From NCBI GenBank assembly GCA_949948735.1, contig CATLGV010000021.1, positions 1 through 64,000 on the forward strand: a DNA stretch of 64,000 nucleotides. Direction: 5' to 3'. Shown piece by piece: positions 42,503 through 51,504 of the stretch. The stretch comes from an uncultured Lachnospiraceae bacterium (GTDB taxonomy: Bacteria > Bacillota > Clostridia > Lachnospirales > Lachnospiraceae). The notes below the pieces were generated by a model that did not search any database, had not been told where the DNA came from, and worked only from the letters and a program-made list of their open reading frames with translations. How positions within the stretch are numbered: the first letter of the stretch is position 1; each line of letters starts with the position of its first letter. The translations under genes were made by a program, and so were the position numbers.

Positions 42503-43906
42503 CTATTCCCCGGAAGTCAGGAATTGTGCTGCCGAAATCCCGTCAAAAACTGCCGTAAAGCGCACCCCGTCTTCTGTATTTTCTATAGAATGCGGGATAT
42601 GATACGTTTCCAGAATCATGCGCGTGATATAAAGCCCCAGCCCGCTGCCCTGCCCGGCAGAGCGGTCGGCGCGGTAAAAGGCTTCAAACAGATGCGGCAG
42701 ATGTCTGTCGTCGATATGTGCGGGCGTGTTGCAGACACGAAGCGTTGCTTTACCGCCGGAGAGGGAAAGCGACACCGTTACTGTACCGTGCTGCGGCGTA
42801 TGCAGTACCGCGTTTCCGATAACGTTGCCAAGCGCCTTTTTCAGGAGCGCGGCATCGCCATATACGTGTATATCCGGGGGAAGGCTCAGCGTAACGGTAA
42901 TCGCGGACAGCTCGGCGCAGCCGGCGTAATCATCGGCCGCAGCCTCGAGAAGCTGTGACAGGCAGACCGGCTTTGAAGGCTCCTGCGTCTCAAGATCAAG
43001 ATGGGAAACAGAAAGGACCTCCCGAAGGAGGCTGCTTAAGGACTGCAGAATTTCTTTGCTGCGGGCAAGATACTTTTCACGGTCCTTATAGACGCCGATT
43101 TGCGCCTGCATGCCCTCGAGCTGCCCGATGACAATGGCAATCGGGGTCTTCAGCTCATGGGAGACGCCCGAAAAGAAGAGCAGCCGGCGGCGCTCCCGCT
43201 CCTTTTCAAGAGATATTTCATCTTCCAAAAGCGCGTTGCGGCGGTAGATTTCGTCAAGCGCCGCGTGCAGCTTGTCGGAGAGCTCGTTGATGCTCTGTGA
43301 GAGCGCGCCGATTTCGTCGTCGCGGATATCCGGGCAGTACCAGCTAAAGTCGAGATTGGCGATTCTGTCCGCGATTTTGCCGATACGGAGAATCGGCAGC
43401 GTGGTATAATGCGAGAACAGAAATGCGCTGGCAGACGACAGCAGGAGGATAATGAGGAGTACATACGGGACGGACCGGCGCATTGCGTGGGTGATTTCGT
43501 CGAATCGTGCCGGATTATAGCGGATAATCAGGATATACTCCTGTGTGGAGCCGTCAAAGCGAAAGGGGCGGCGTGCAGCCGCAGGGGTCTGCCCGCCGGA
43601 CGTCATGTCAAACGACGCATCGCCTGGCGCAAAGGTAAAAGGGCTGATGCACTGTCCCCGTTCGTCGAGCAGGAGTATGTCTGCGCCTGTTTCGCGCAGA
43701 AAGGCGGTAAAGAGCGGCTCGCTGTCGGACTGCGCCGTGGTTCTCAGGGCGTCCGCAAATTCAGAGGATTTCCGCTCGAGCGCAAGCTGCGCTTTTTTCT
43801 CGCTTGCGTAAGGGAGAAAAATCCAGATGCAGCCGTACGCAGAGAGCAAAACAAACAGGGAAAGCGCCAGAAGCAGTACAAAGGTCCGCAGCGTAAGCTT
43901 TTTCAT
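42503..43906 (-). CDS. Sensor histidine kinase (HAMP, HisKA, HATPase)
   Basis: 467 residues; ATG 43906 overlaps the regulator stop (ATGA). Membrane helices at about 8-30 and 145-165 enclose an extracytoplasmic sensor of about 110 residues. HAMP-like TTLPILRIGKIADRIANLDF is followed by a coiled coil, the phosphoacceptor SGVSHELKTPIAIVIGQLEGM, N-box LGNVIGNAVLHTPQHG and G2 box GSGLGLYITRMILETYHI. It phosphorylates the OmpR-type regulator encoded just upstream. Together they probably control the adjacent ABC operon. Confidence 0.93.
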   Translation of the reverse strand: MKKLTLRTFVLLLALSLFVLLSAYGCIWIFLPYASEKKAQLALERKSSEFADALRTTAQSDSEPLFTAFLRETGADILLLDERGQCISPFTFAPGDASFDMTSGGQTPAAARRPFRFDGSTQEYILIIRYNPARFDEITHAMRRSVPYVLLIILLLSSASAFLFSHYTTLPILRIGKIADRIANLDFSWYCPDIRDDEIGALSQSINELSDKLHAALDEIYRRNALLEDEISLEKERERRRLLFFSGVSHELKTPIAIVIGQLEGMQAQIGVYKDREKYLARSKEILQSLSSLLREVLSVSHLDLETQEPSKPVCLSQLLEAAADDYAGCAELSAITVTLSLPPDIHVYGDAALLKKALGNVIGNAVLHTPQHGTVTVSLSLSGGKATLRVCNTPAHIDDRHLPHLFEAFYRADRSAGQGSGLGLYITRMILETYHIPHSIENTEDGVRFTAVFDGISAAQFLTSGE

Positions 43907-44622
43907 TGTGACTGCCCGCCTTTCTGCGCGGGCCCGGGCATATCGGATCTTGCGCGCAGCCGATAGCCGACGCCCCGGACGGTTTCAATGCAGTCCGCCG
44001 CGCCCAGCTTTTTGCGGATATTTTTCATGTGGGTATCGACAATCCGCGTATCGCCGTAGAAGTCGCAGCCCCAGAGCTTCTCAATCAGCGCTTTTCTTGT
44101 CGTCACCGCGCCGGGAGCCTGTAAAAGCTCCAGCAGGATTTCAAATTCGCGCAGTGTAAAATCGACATACGTGTCAGAAACACGGACGGTATGCGTGCGC
44201 AGATTCAGAGAAATATCCCCAAAACACAGTGCGTCCTTTGCGGATTGCTCCGCCGGGGGCATTGTCCGGCGAAGAACGGCTTCTACCTTGTGCAGCAGCA
44301 GCGCCATAGAGACCGGCTTGGTGATATAGTCGTCGATTTGCAGCTCATAGCCCCGCATCTGGCATTCCTCATTATCCAGAGCGGTCAGCATAATCACCGG
44401 GACCGCGGGATGCTGCGCCCTGATATGGCGGCAGACAGCAAAGCCGTCGGCGTCCGGCAGCATAATATCGAGCAGAATCAAATCAAATGAACGCACGGCG
44501 AGCAGCGCAAGCGCCGCCGCCGCATCATCTGCGGTGTTTACGCTGTGCAGGGCGCTTTCCAGAAAATTCTGCAATAATTCCCGGTAATCGGGATTGTCTT
44601 CCACAATGAGGATGTGTGCCAT
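43903..44622 (-). CDS. OmpR/PhoB-family response regulator
   Basis: 239 residues; AAGGAGGCCGCGCC before the ATG. Receiver: ILIVEDNPDYRELL, phospho-Asp in FDLILLDIMLPDADGFAV, and ITKPVSMALLLHKVEAVLRR. Winged helix: YVDFTLREFEILLELLQAPGAVTTRKALIEKLWGCDFYGDTRIVDTHMKNIRKKLG with a canonical ending VRGVGYRL. Winged-helix regulators bind direct repeats of about 11 bp as head-to-tail dimers; such repeats occur at its own promoter and at the ABC promoter. Confidence 0.94.
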   Translation of the reverse strand: MAHILIVEDNPDYRELLQNFLESALHSVNTADDAAAALALLAVRSFDLILLDIMLPDADGFAVCRHIRAQHPAVPVIMLTALDNEECQMRGYELQIDDYITKPVSMALLLHKVEAVLRRTMPPAEQSAKDALCFGDISLNLRTHTVRVSDTYVDFTLREFEILLELLQAPGAVTTRKALIEKLWGCDFYGDTRIVDTHMKNIRKKLGAADCIETVRGVGYRLRARSDMPGPAQKGGQSQ

Positions 44623-44652
44623 GGCGCGGCCTCCTTATATTTTTATACGCAG

Positions 44653-44698
44653 AGTATAACACAAATCTGTAGGAATTGTGAACAGATTGTGGTATTCT
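44653..44698 (-). promoter_or_regulatory. Response-regulator promoter with three contiguous 11-bp repeats
   Basis: Minus-strand units AGAATACCACA, ATCTGTTCACA, ATTCCTACAGA occupy 44698-44666 without gaps. The -35-like TTCACA is inside the second unit, and TATACT lies at 44658-44653 (18-base spacer). The middle unit resembles ATCTCCACACA at the ABC promoter. Confidence 0.6.
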
Positions 44699-44816
44699 GA
44701 TAGCAATCCGGTGCGCGGCGCGAAAGATGCGTGCCTTGCCAAACGGGAAACAGCTGGTGCGGCTGGATTTTACAGCAGACGCGAAATAAAAGTACGGTAT
44801 AATACGGAGGAGCAGG

Positions 44817-45476
44817 ATGAATTTTCTTGAGGAACGGATACTGAGGGACGGCGTGGTAAAGGAGGGCAATGTGCTCAAGGTGGACAGCTTTCTGAACCAC
44901 CAGATGGATATTGCGCTGTTTGAGCGGATGGGCATGGAATTTCTGCGCCGCTTTCAGAACGAAAAAATTGACAAGATCCTGACGATTGAAGCGTCGGGAA
45001 TCGGCATAGCCTGTATTGCGGCGCGGTATTTTAACGTGCCGGTCGTCTTCGCCAAAAAGGCAAAGAGCGTCAATCTTGACGGGGAGACATACACCGCGGA
45101 GGTGGAGTCCTTTACGCATAAATGCAAAAATCAGGTAATCGTGTCAAAGAAATTCCTGTCGGCAGGAGAACATATCCTGATCATAGACGATTTCCTTGCA
45201 AACGGATGCGCGCTGCAGGGCCTGATTTCTATTGTGAAGGCAGCGGGGGCAAGCGTTGACGGTATTGGTATCGCCATCGAAAAAGGGTTCCAGATGGGAG
45301 GAAGCGTTATCCGCAATCTTGGATACCATCTGGAATCCCTCGCCATTATCGAATCAATGGATGCCGCTGCCGGAAAAATCGTCTTTCGGGAACAGCCGGC
45401 GCGAAGCTACTCCTCCAGCGTGGAAGTGCAGTGCGGACACCGCGTTGCCTCCAGCGGGATTTCGGACCTGCAATAG
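44817..45476 (+). CDS. xpt: Xanthine phosphoribosyltransferase
   Basis: 219 residues with GGAGGAGCAGG before the ATG. Core: [65 protein letters not shown], and the PRPP motif [17 protein letters not shown]. It converts xanthine to XMP in purine salvage. The Bacillus enzyme has 194 residues; here an extra tail of about 25 residues ([25 protein letters not shown]) runs antiparallel into the mscL coding region, so the original stop was probably lost. I see no purine riboswitch in the 190-base leader. Confidence 0.92.
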   Translation: MNFLEERILRDGVVKEGNVLKVDSFLNHQMDIALFERMGMEFLRRFQNEKIDKILTIEASGIGIACIAARYFNVPVVFAKKAKSVNLDGETYTAEVESFTHKCKNQVIVSKKFLSAGEHILIIDDFLANGCALQGLISIVKAAGASVDGIGIAIEKGFQMGGSVIRNLGYHLESLAIIESMDAAAGKIVFREQPARSYSSSVEVQCGHRVASSGISDLQ

Positions 45477-45820
45477 GGACATTTTTTTGTCGTAGGCGCT
45501 GCGGGCGGCTCGTCCTTGTGGAGTCTCGCAGAAGCGGTATTCATGGCCTTTACGATGATAAATACGACCAGGGCCATAATGAGGAAGTTGACCACCGCGG
45601 TGATAAATTTGCCGTAATACAAGGTGACGTCGCCGGTGATATTCCATGCGAACTGGCTGAAGTTCATACCGCCAAAGAGGCCCAGCACCGGATTGATAAT
45701 GTCCTCTACCAGGGAGGAGACAATGCTGGTGAAGGCGCCGCCGATAATGATACCGACCGCCATATCCATAACGTTCCCCTTGCTGATAAAGCGCTTAAAT
45801 TCTTCAAAAAATTTTTTCAT
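45407..45820 (-). CDS. mscL: Large-conductance mechanosensitive channel with zinc-ribbon tail
   Basis: 137 residues. [51 protein letters not shown] is the MscL N-terminus and pore helix; the second helix is [23 protein letters not shown]. The C-terminus, [25 protein letters not shown], forms a four-cysteine zinc ribbon, which is found in some clostridial MscLs in place of the plain helical bundle. The channel opens under hypo-osmotic tension. Its last 70 bases overlap the convergent xpt gene. Confidence 0.94.
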   Translation of the reverse strand: MKKFFEEFKRFISKGNVMDMAVGIIIGGAFTSIVSSLVEDIINPVLGLFGGMNFSQFAWNITGDVTLYYGKFITAVVNFLIMALVVFIIVKAMNTASARLHKDEPPAAPTTKKCPYCRSEIPLEATRCPHCTSTLEE

Positions 45821-45853
45821 GGGAAATTCCGCCTTTCTTGTGTTGTTCCTTCT

Positions 45854-45882
45854 ATTATATCCGGCGGGCCGCCGCGTGACAA
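45854..45882 (-). promoter_or_regulatory. Sigma-A promoter for mscL
   Basis: On the minus strand TTGTCA, 17 bases, TATAAT, 34 bases upstream of the start codon. Confidence 0.75.
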
Positions 45883-46016
45883 GGCCGTGCTTTAAAAGAA
45901 AATTATCTGAAAAATCGCGGACGACTTTGTGCGGATTGTCCTATTGTAGTCCGGGGGGATTTCTGGTAGACTACAAGAGACACACATAGTAAGCATATTT
46001 ATGAGGGAGAACACGA

Positions 46017-46997
46017 ATGAGCAAGATCACAAAGAATTATCAGCAGCTTGCCGCGGGAATCGGCTTTGGTTATGATGAGCCGAGCAACTGCCTGTATGGG
46101 GTAAGGAACGGCTACGAGATTTTGATTTATGCAAACGATCCGAGATACCCGTATCTCTTAACCGCGACCACCTCCGCCAGAAGCGGGAGCTGTACCATCG
46201 GAAAGGAAGAAAATAAGGAATTCAGCAAGAGCGTGAAGCCGGCAGCGGCGATAACACAGAAGGACAGCCTGATTACGGTGGTTTCCAAGAACACGGGCGC
46301 CAATATGGACAAGGCGCGGGACAGCGTGAATTATCTGTTAGACGCCATGACCGCGTTTCTGCATGAGAGAGGCTTCGAGCCGTGCTGCCAGACCTGCGGG
46401 GCGTCTTCGCAGACAGTCGGGTTCGCGGTGGAGCAGGCACGCATGCATTTGTGCCCGAACTGTGCGGCGCGTCTCAGGAGCGAGAATGAAGTCAAGTTCC
46501 AGCAGGATGAAAAGAAGAGCGGCAATATCGTGGGCGGTATTGTGGGCGCGTTCTTTGGGTCCCTGATTGGCGTTCTCTGTATCATCCTGATCAGCCAGCT
46601 TGGTTACATAGCGGCCATTTCAGGCGTAGTTATGGCAATCTGTACCGTGAAGGGCTTTGAGCTGCTTGGCGGCAAGCTGGACAAAATCGGCATTGCCATC
46701 TGCTGTGCGATTATGGTGGTGATGACCTACATAGGAAACCGTCTTGACTGGGGTGTGTTGATTTCAAAAGAGCTTGGAATGAATATATTTGACAGCTTCC
46801 AGGCGGTTCCGATGTTCCGTGCGATGGGAAGGATCGAGGACACCTCCTATTTCTATAACCTTGGCATGATTTACCTGTTTACCATCGGCGGCGCGATACC
46901 GACGATTATGAACGTGGTGCGCAATAAAAAGGATAAAAACCGCGTAGCGCAGATAGGGAATGCGCCGATACAGAACAACAACAGCAATAACTTTTAG
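46017..46997 (+). CDS. Unknown membrane protein with a cysteine-pair motif
   Basis: 326 residues, GAGGGAGAACACG before the ATG. Residues about 1-120 are soluble. A probable zinc site follows (PCCQTCG ... HLCPNCAARL). Then there are three to five hydrophobic segments (GGIVGAFFGSLIGVLCIILI, YIAAISGVVMAICTV, IGIAICCAIMVVMTYIG, YLFTIGGAIPTIMNVV) and an Asn-rich tail. I do not recognise a family. An 8-bp inverted repeat TTGTAGTC / GACTACAA (45944-45976) lies 40 bases upstream and may be its operator. A good terminator follows. Confidence 0.7.
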   Translation: MSKITKNYQQLAAGIGFGYDEPSNCLYGVRNGYEILIYANDPRYPYLLTATTSARSGSCTIGKEENKEFSKSVKPAAAITQKDSLITVVSKNTGANMDKARDSVNYLLDAMTAFLHERGFEPCCQTCGASSQTVGFAVEQARMHLCPNCAARLRSENEVKFQQDEKKSGNIVGGIVGAFFGSLIGVLCIILISQLGYIAAISGVVMAICTVKGFELLGGKLDKIGIAICCAIMVVMTYIGNRLDWGVLISKELGMNIFDSFQAVPMFRAMGRIEDTSYFYNLGMIYLFTIGGAIPTIMNVVRNKKDKNRVAQIGNAPIQNNNSNNF

Positions 46998-47003
46998 GGA
47001 ATA

Positions 47004-47031
47004 AACCGGAGCGCCGCTCCGGTTTTCTTTT
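47004..47031 (+). terminator. Rho-independent terminator
   Basis: AACCGGAGC-GCC-GCTCCGGTT followed by TTCTTTT, 7 bases after the unknown membrane protein gene. Confidence 0.88.
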
Positions 47032-47051
47032 GAAAAAATCCTTTTAAAAAG

Positions 47052-47080
47052 TTGTTACCCGTGGAAAAATAAGTTATAAT
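47052..47080 (+). promoter_or_regulatory. Sigma-A promoter for the phosphofructokinase gene
   Basis: TTGTTA, 17 bases, TATAAT, leaving a leader of about 60 bases. Confidence 0.75.
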
Positions 47081-47145
47081 GGAAATGCAGGAAATTTTTA
47101 GGTACCCTGAATCAAAACAGAAAGCGATATAAAGGAGGTTCCGCA

Positions 47146-48219
47146 ATGATAAAAATTGGTTTGTTGACAAGCGGCGGCGACTGTCAGGCCCTGAACGCAG
47201 CGATGCGCGGCGTGGCAAAGGGACTGCTCAATTCAAAACAGGAGGTAGAGCTGTTCGGGTTTATTGACGGTTATAAGGGCCTTATCTACGGTAACTATAG
47301 AATGCTGGGCATGTCGGATTTTTCGGGAATCCTGACAAAGGGAGGCACGATTTTGGGCAGCTCGCGGATGCCCTTTAAGAATATGCGGGAGCCGGATGAG
47401 AACGGCCTGGATAAGGTTGAGGCGATGAAGCACAACTACTACAAGCTCAGTCTGGACTGTCTTGTGATTCTCGGCGGCAACGGGACACATAAGACGGCGA
47501 ACCTGCTTCGGGAGGAGGGGCTCAATGTTGTGACGCTTCCCAAGACAATCGATAACGATTTGTGGGGAACCGATATGACCTTCGGCTTTCAGAGCGCCGT
47601 TGATATCGCGACACAGTGTATTGACCAGATTCACACAACGGCGGCTTCGCACGGGCGTGTGTTTATCGTAGAGGTTATGGGACATAAGGTCGGCTTCCTG
47701 ACCCTGAATGCAGGAATGGCCGGCGGTGCGGACATTATTTTGATTCCGGAGATTCCTTACGATATTGACAAGATAATCGGCGCGATTAAAAAGCGCTCCG
47801 AGAGAGGCAGCAAGTTTACTATTCTTGCCGTGGCGGAGGGCGCTATTTCCAAAGATCTGGCGAAGCTTTCCAAGAAGGAATACAAGAAATACATGCAGGA
47901 CTACAAATACCCAAGCGTTTCGTATGAGATTGCGGAGCAGATTACCAAAAAGAGCGGCATGGAGGTGCGCGTGACCGTTCCGGGACACACGCAGCGCGGC
48001 GGCAGCCCCGATTCCTACGACCGCGTCTTTGCGAGCCGTCTGGGCGCGGAGGCAGCAAAGCTCATTCTCAAGGGCGAGTACGGGTATATGGTAGGCTACA
48101 AGAACCGTGAAGTGGTAAAGGTGCCGCTTGAGGATGTTGCCGGCAAGCTCAAGATGGTAGATCCGGAGTCCTCCATCATCGAGGAGGCCAAGATGCTCGG
48201 CATCAGCTTTGGCGATTAA
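47146..48219 (+). CDS. 6-phosphofructokinase (ATP or pyrophosphate dependence unclear)
   Basis: 357 residues, AAAGGAGG before the ATG. Motifs: GLLTSGGDCQALNAAMRG, GYKGLIYGNY, LVILGGNGTHKTANLL, PKTIDNDLWGTDMTFGFQSAVD, VEVMGHKVGFL and VPGHTQRGGSPDSYDR. It phosphorylates fructose 6-phosphate in glycolysis. The donor-determining positions are mixed: GGNG has Gly as in ATP enzymes, while PKTIDND has the Lys typical of pyrophosphate-dependent and related groups. The usual GGDG Asp is Asn. At 357 residues it is longer than the 320-residue PfkA. An HD-domain gene follows after 38 bases. Confidence 0.9.
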   Translation: MIKIGLLTSGGDCQALNAAMRGVAKGLLNSKQEVELFGFIDGYKGLIYGNYRMLGMSDFSGILTKGGTILGSSRMPFKNMREPDENGLDKVEAMKHNYYKLSLDCLVILGGNGTHKTANLLREEGLNVVTLPKTIDNDLWGTDMTFGFQSAVDIATQCIDQIHTTAASHGRVFIVEVMGHKVGFLTLNAGMAGGADIILIPEIPYDIDKIIGAIKKRSERGSKFTILAVAEGAISKDLAKLSKKEYKKYMQDYKYPSVSYEIAEQITKKSGMEVRVTVPGHTQRGGSPDSYDRVFASRLGAEAAKLILKGEYGYMVGYKNREVVKVPLEDVAGKLKMVDPESSIIEEAKMLGISFGD

Positions 48220-48257
48220 GCGCCTGTATTGCTTTGGCAGGGAAGGAAGTACTATCA

Positions 48258-48893
48258 ATGGAAAAGAAATGGCCGGACAGGGAGGAAGCGGAGCGGCTGC
48301 TGGACGACGCGGAGCGCTGCAACCCCGGACCGTGGGCGGACCACTGCAGATATACCGCCAGGTGTGCGCAGCGGATTGCCGCGCGGTGCGCCGGCATGGA
48401 CGCAGACAAGGCGTATGTGCTGGGGCTGCTGCACGACATCGGCAGGAAATTCGGCGGGAAGCATTTGGGGCATATCTATGACGGGTATCAGTATATGCGC
48501 GGGCTGGGCTATGAGGACGCGGCGCGGATCTGCCTGACCCATTCGTTCAGCATTCAGACCATCCGCGATTATATCGGGAATTTCGACATTCCGCAGGCAC
48601 AGCAGGAGGAGCTGGAGGAAGCGCTGCGGGCGGTGTCCTATGACGATTATGACCGGCTGATACAGCTCTGCGATTCCCTGGCGGGCGCGGAGGGTATAAT
48701 GAGAATCGAGGAGCGCATGGCGGACGTAAAGAGACGCTATGGCAGCTATCCCCAGGAAAAATGGGATAAGAATATTGCGCTGAAGCATTTATTCGAGGAA
48801 AAGGCGGGAGGAAATATCGATGATATTGTCCGGCACGACATTGCCGGAAACAGCAGAACCCGCGAAAAGAAGGCTGCCGGCCCGCAATCATAA
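48258..48893 (+). CDS. HD-domain phosphohydrolase-like protein
   Basis: 211 residues from ATG 48258 (GGAAGGAAG upstream). Metal ligands: His in WADHCRYTARCAQRIA, HD in YVLGLLHDIGRKFGGKHLGHIYDGYQYM, His in ICLTHSFS and a later Asp in LIQLCDSLAG. HD proteins of this size hydrolyse nucleotides or phosphate esters; the substrate is not evident. It is squeezed between the phosphofructokinase gene and dnaX and is probably co-transcribed with them. Confidence 0.82.
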   Translation: MEKKWPDREEAERLLDDAERCNPGPWADHCRYTARCAQRIAARCAGMDADKAYVLGLLHDIGRKFGGKHLGHIYDGYQYMRGLGYEDAARICLTHSFSIQTIRDYIGNFDIPQAQQEELEEALRAVSYDDYDRLIQLCDSLAGAEGIMRIEERMADVKRRYGSYPQEKWDKNIALKHLFEEKAGGNIDDIVRHDIAGNSRTREKKAAGPQS

Positions 48894-48914
48894 TGGAAAG
48901 AGAGAGCCAGAACC

Positions 48915-50483
48915 ATGTCATATACAGCGTTATACCGCAAATTCCGTCCGGATATATTTGAAGACGTAAAGGGGCAGGAGCACATCGTAACTACCCTGAT
49001 AAACCAGATCAAGGCAGAGCGTATCGGACACGCCTATCTCTTTACCGGTACGCGCGGCACAGGCAAGACCACCATAGCCAAGCTGTTTGCAAAGGCGGTA
49101 AACTGTGAAAAGCCCGTGGACGGCAGCCCCTGCGGAGAATGCCGCAGCTGCCGGACCATTGCCTCCGGCGCGAGCGTCAACGTCATAGAAATCGATGCCG
49201 CCTCCAACAACGGCGTTGACAATATCCGTGAGATTGTGGATGAAGTGTCTTATTCGCCGGTAGAAGGAAAGTACAAGGTTTACATTATAGACGAGGTGCA
49301 TATGCTCTCCATAGGGGCGTTTAACGCGCTGCTCAAAACGCTGGAGGAGCCGCCCTCCTATGTCATATTTATCCTTGCGACAACGGAGGTGCATAAGCTT
49401 CCGATAACCATTTTGTCCCGCTGCCAGCGGTATGATTTTAAGCGGATATCTATCGAGACCATCGCGGGCCGCCTGCGGGAGCTGATGGAGCAGGAGCAGG
49501 TAGCGGTGGAGGAAAAGGCGCTGCGCTACATCGCAAAGACGGCGGACGGCTCGATGCGTGACGCGCTGAGCCTGCTCGACCAGTGCATTGCCTTCCATTT
49601 CGGGGAGGAGCTGACCTATGACAAGGTGCTTGACGTGCTTGGCGCGGTGGATACGGCAGTTTTCGGACGTCTGCTGGAGCTGCTGCGGGCGCAGGACGTG
49701 ACGGGCTGTATCGGGCTGCTCGAGGAGGTCGTCATGCAGGGACGTGAGCTGACGCAGTTTGTGACGGATATTGCATGGTATCTGCGCAATCTTTTGCTTG
49801 TGAAAACCTCGGACGGAGCCATAGAGGACGTCATAGACGTCTCGAGTGACAATCTTGCGCGCCTGCGGGCGGAAGCGGACAGCATGGAGGCGGAGGAAAT
49901 CATGCGCTATATCCGTATTTTTTCGGAGCTGTCCGGCCAGATAAAGTATGCGACACAGAAGCGCATCCTGATAGAAATGACGCTGATTAAGCTTTGCCGT
50001 CCCCAGATGGAGACGACGAATGACGCGATGGCGGCCAGAGTCAGGACGCTTGAAGAAAAGATAGAAAAGGGCGTAATACAGGCCGCTCCCGCGGCAGCGC
50101 CTGCGGCGCAGACAGACAGCGGGCCGCAGACGCCGGTTCTGCTTCCTAAGGCAATACCGGAAGACATTCGGGAGATTGTAAACAACTGGCCGGGAATTGT
50201 ATCGGATGCGGCGCCGCCGCTCAAGATATATCTTAAGGGCGCGCGGCTGAGCCTTGGCGGTGAGAACCGTCTGCTGCTTGTGGTGGAAGACGGGCTGGCC
50301 TATGATTACCTGAGCGAGGCGGAGAATCATAAGCGGGTGGAGGATATGATTTCCGGTTTCCTGCAAAAGGAGGTCTCGGTTCAGATACAGAGCCTGTCTG
50401 CGGACAGCCGCTTTGAGGACAGCTATATTGATCTTTCCAGGGTGATTAATATGGATATCGAGATAGAAGAAGATTCGGAGTAA
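48915..50483 (+). CDS. dnaX: DNA polymerase III subunit gamma/tau
   Basis: 522 residues. N-terminus MSYTALYRKFRPDIFEDVKGQEHIV, Walker A LFTGTRGTGKTTIAKLFAKAVNC, the clamp-loader zinc module CGECRSCRTIASG, Walker B YIIDEVHMLSIGAFNALLKTLEEPP and SRC motif LSRCQRYDF. The region after about 380 is an Ala/Pro-rich linker and a short tau-like domain. It loads sliding clamps at the replication fork. No clear slippery A-run for frameshifting was seen. It leads the dnaX-ybaB-recR operon. Confidence 0.96.
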   Translation: MSYTALYRKFRPDIFEDVKGQEHIVTTLINQIKAERIGHAYLFTGTRGTGKTTIAKLFAKAVNCEKPVDGSPCGECRSCRTIASGASVNVIEIDAASNNGVDNIREIVDEVSYSPVEGKYKVYIIDEVHMLSIGAFNALLKTLEEPPSYVIFILATTEVHKLPITILSRCQRYDFKRISIETIAGRLRELMEQEQVAVEEKALRYIAKTADGSMRDALSLLDQCIAFHFGEELTYDKVLDVLGAVDTAVFGRLLELLRAQDVTGCIGLLEEVVMQGRELTQFVTDIAWYLRNLLLVKTSDGAIEDVIDVSSDNLARLRAEADSMEAEEIMRYIRIFSELSGQIKYATQKRILIEMTLIKLCRPQMETTNDAMAARVRTLEEKIEKGVIQAAPAAAPAAQTDSGPQTPVLLPKAIPEDIREIVNNWPGIVSDAAPPLKIYLKGARLSLGGENRLLLVVEDGLAYDYLSEAENHKRVEDMISGFLQKEVSVQIQSLSADSRFEDSYIDLSRVINMDIEIEEDSE

Positions 50484-50502
50484 ATGAGAGGAGTGAAGCT
50501 GT

Positions 50503-50853
50503 ATGGCAAAAAGAGGAGGATTTCCGGGCGGCATGGGCATGCCCGGCAACATGAACAATCTGATGAAGCAGGCACAGCGGATGCAGCGTCAGATGGAGGA
50601 GGGCCAGAAGGAGCTGGAGGAGAAGGAATTCAGCGCAAAGGCCGGCGGCGGAGCGGTTGAGGTGGTCGTTTCCGGAAAGAAGGAGGTGCTCAGGATGACG
50701 CTCTCCGAGGAGGTGGTTGACCCTGAGGATATCGAGACCCTGCAGGACATTATTATAGCGGCGGTCAATGAGGCGCTGCGTCAGGCTGAGGAGGCGAGCA
50801 ACGAGCTGATGGGCAAAATGACAGGCGGCCTTGGCGGAGGATTTCCCTTCTGA
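50503..50853 (+). CDS. YbaB/EbfC-family nucleoid-associated protein
   Basis: 116 residues, GAGAGGAGTGAAG upstream. A Met/Gly-rich N-terminus precedes the long helix [54 protein letters not shown], then a strand and helix core, and ends in Gly-Phe. The family forms tweezer-like dimers that bind DNA. Its place between dnaX and recR is conserved across bacteria. The stop overlaps the recR ATG. Confidence 0.93.
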   Translation: MAKRGGFPGGMGMPGNMNNLMKQAQRMQRQMEEGQKELEEKEFSAKAGGGAVEVVVSGKKEVLRMTLSEEVVDPEDIETLQDIIIAAVNEALRQAEEASNELMGKMTGGLGGGFPF

Positions 50854-51449
50854 TGGAGCTTTACAGTGGACATATTAATAAGCTAATAGAGCAGTTTGCC
50901 AAGCTGCCCGGCGTGGGCAGCAAGTCCGCGCAGCGGCTTGCGCTGCACGTGATTAACATGCCGCCCGAGCATGTGGAGCGGTTTGCGCAGATTATGGTGG
51001 AGGCGCGAAGGAACATACATTACTGTAATGTATGTTATACGCTTTCCGACAGGGAGATCTGCCCGATATGCGCCAATCCCGGACGCAACCACGGCGTGAT
51101 TATGGTTGTGGAAAATATCAGGGACCTGGCTGCGTACGAAAAGACAGGCAAATTCGAAGGCGTATACCATGTGCTGCACGGCGCGATTTCACCGATGCTT
51201 GGAATCGGTCCCAATGATATCCGGCTTAAGGAGCTGATCAAACGTCTCGAGGGGGATGTCGAGGAGGTTATTATCGCTACCAATTCCAGTCTCGAGGGGG
51301 AGACGACCGCGATGTATATCTCCAAGTTGATCAAGCCTACGGGCGTGCGGGTTACGCGCATTGCCAGCGGTGTGCCCGTAGGCGGCGACTTGGAATGCAT
51401 CGACGAGATGACCCTGCTGCGCGCGCTTGAGGGCAGGATAGAATTATAG
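50853..51449 (+). CDS. recR: Recombination protein RecR
   Basis: 198 residues, full length. Helix-hairpin-helix [18 protein letters not shown]4 zinc finger [18 protein letters not shown], and the Toprim domain [38 protein letters not shown] with [17 protein letters not shown]. RecR works with RecO to load RecA at gaps. Coupled to ybaB by a TGATG overlap. Confidence 0.97.
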   Translation: MELYSGHINKLIEQFAKLPGVGSKSAQRLALHVINMPPEHVERFAQIMVEARRNIHYCNVCYTLSDREICPICANPGRNHGVIMVVENIRDLAAYEKTGKFEGVYHVLHGAISPMLGIGPNDIRLKELIKRLEGDVEEVIIATNSSLEGETTAMYISKLIKPTGVRVTRIASGVPVGGDLECIDEMTLLRALEGRIEL

Positions 51450-51504
51450 GATAATCAATTATCAAAAGCAAAGCGGTTAAAGCAACGCGGAAATGGAGAA
51501 GAAA

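Noticed and set aside
44700-44816. Purine riboswitch ahead of xpt
   Set aside because: The conserved loop and junction sequences of the purine aptamer could not be found in the leader.
48915-50483. Programmed frameshift in dnaX
   Set aside because: No long A-run slippery site with a downstream stem was found in the region where one would be expected.
48930-50558. 542-residue minus-strand ORF
   Set aside because: Complete shadow of dnaX, rich in Arg, His and Leu, without recognisable domains or ribosome binding site.
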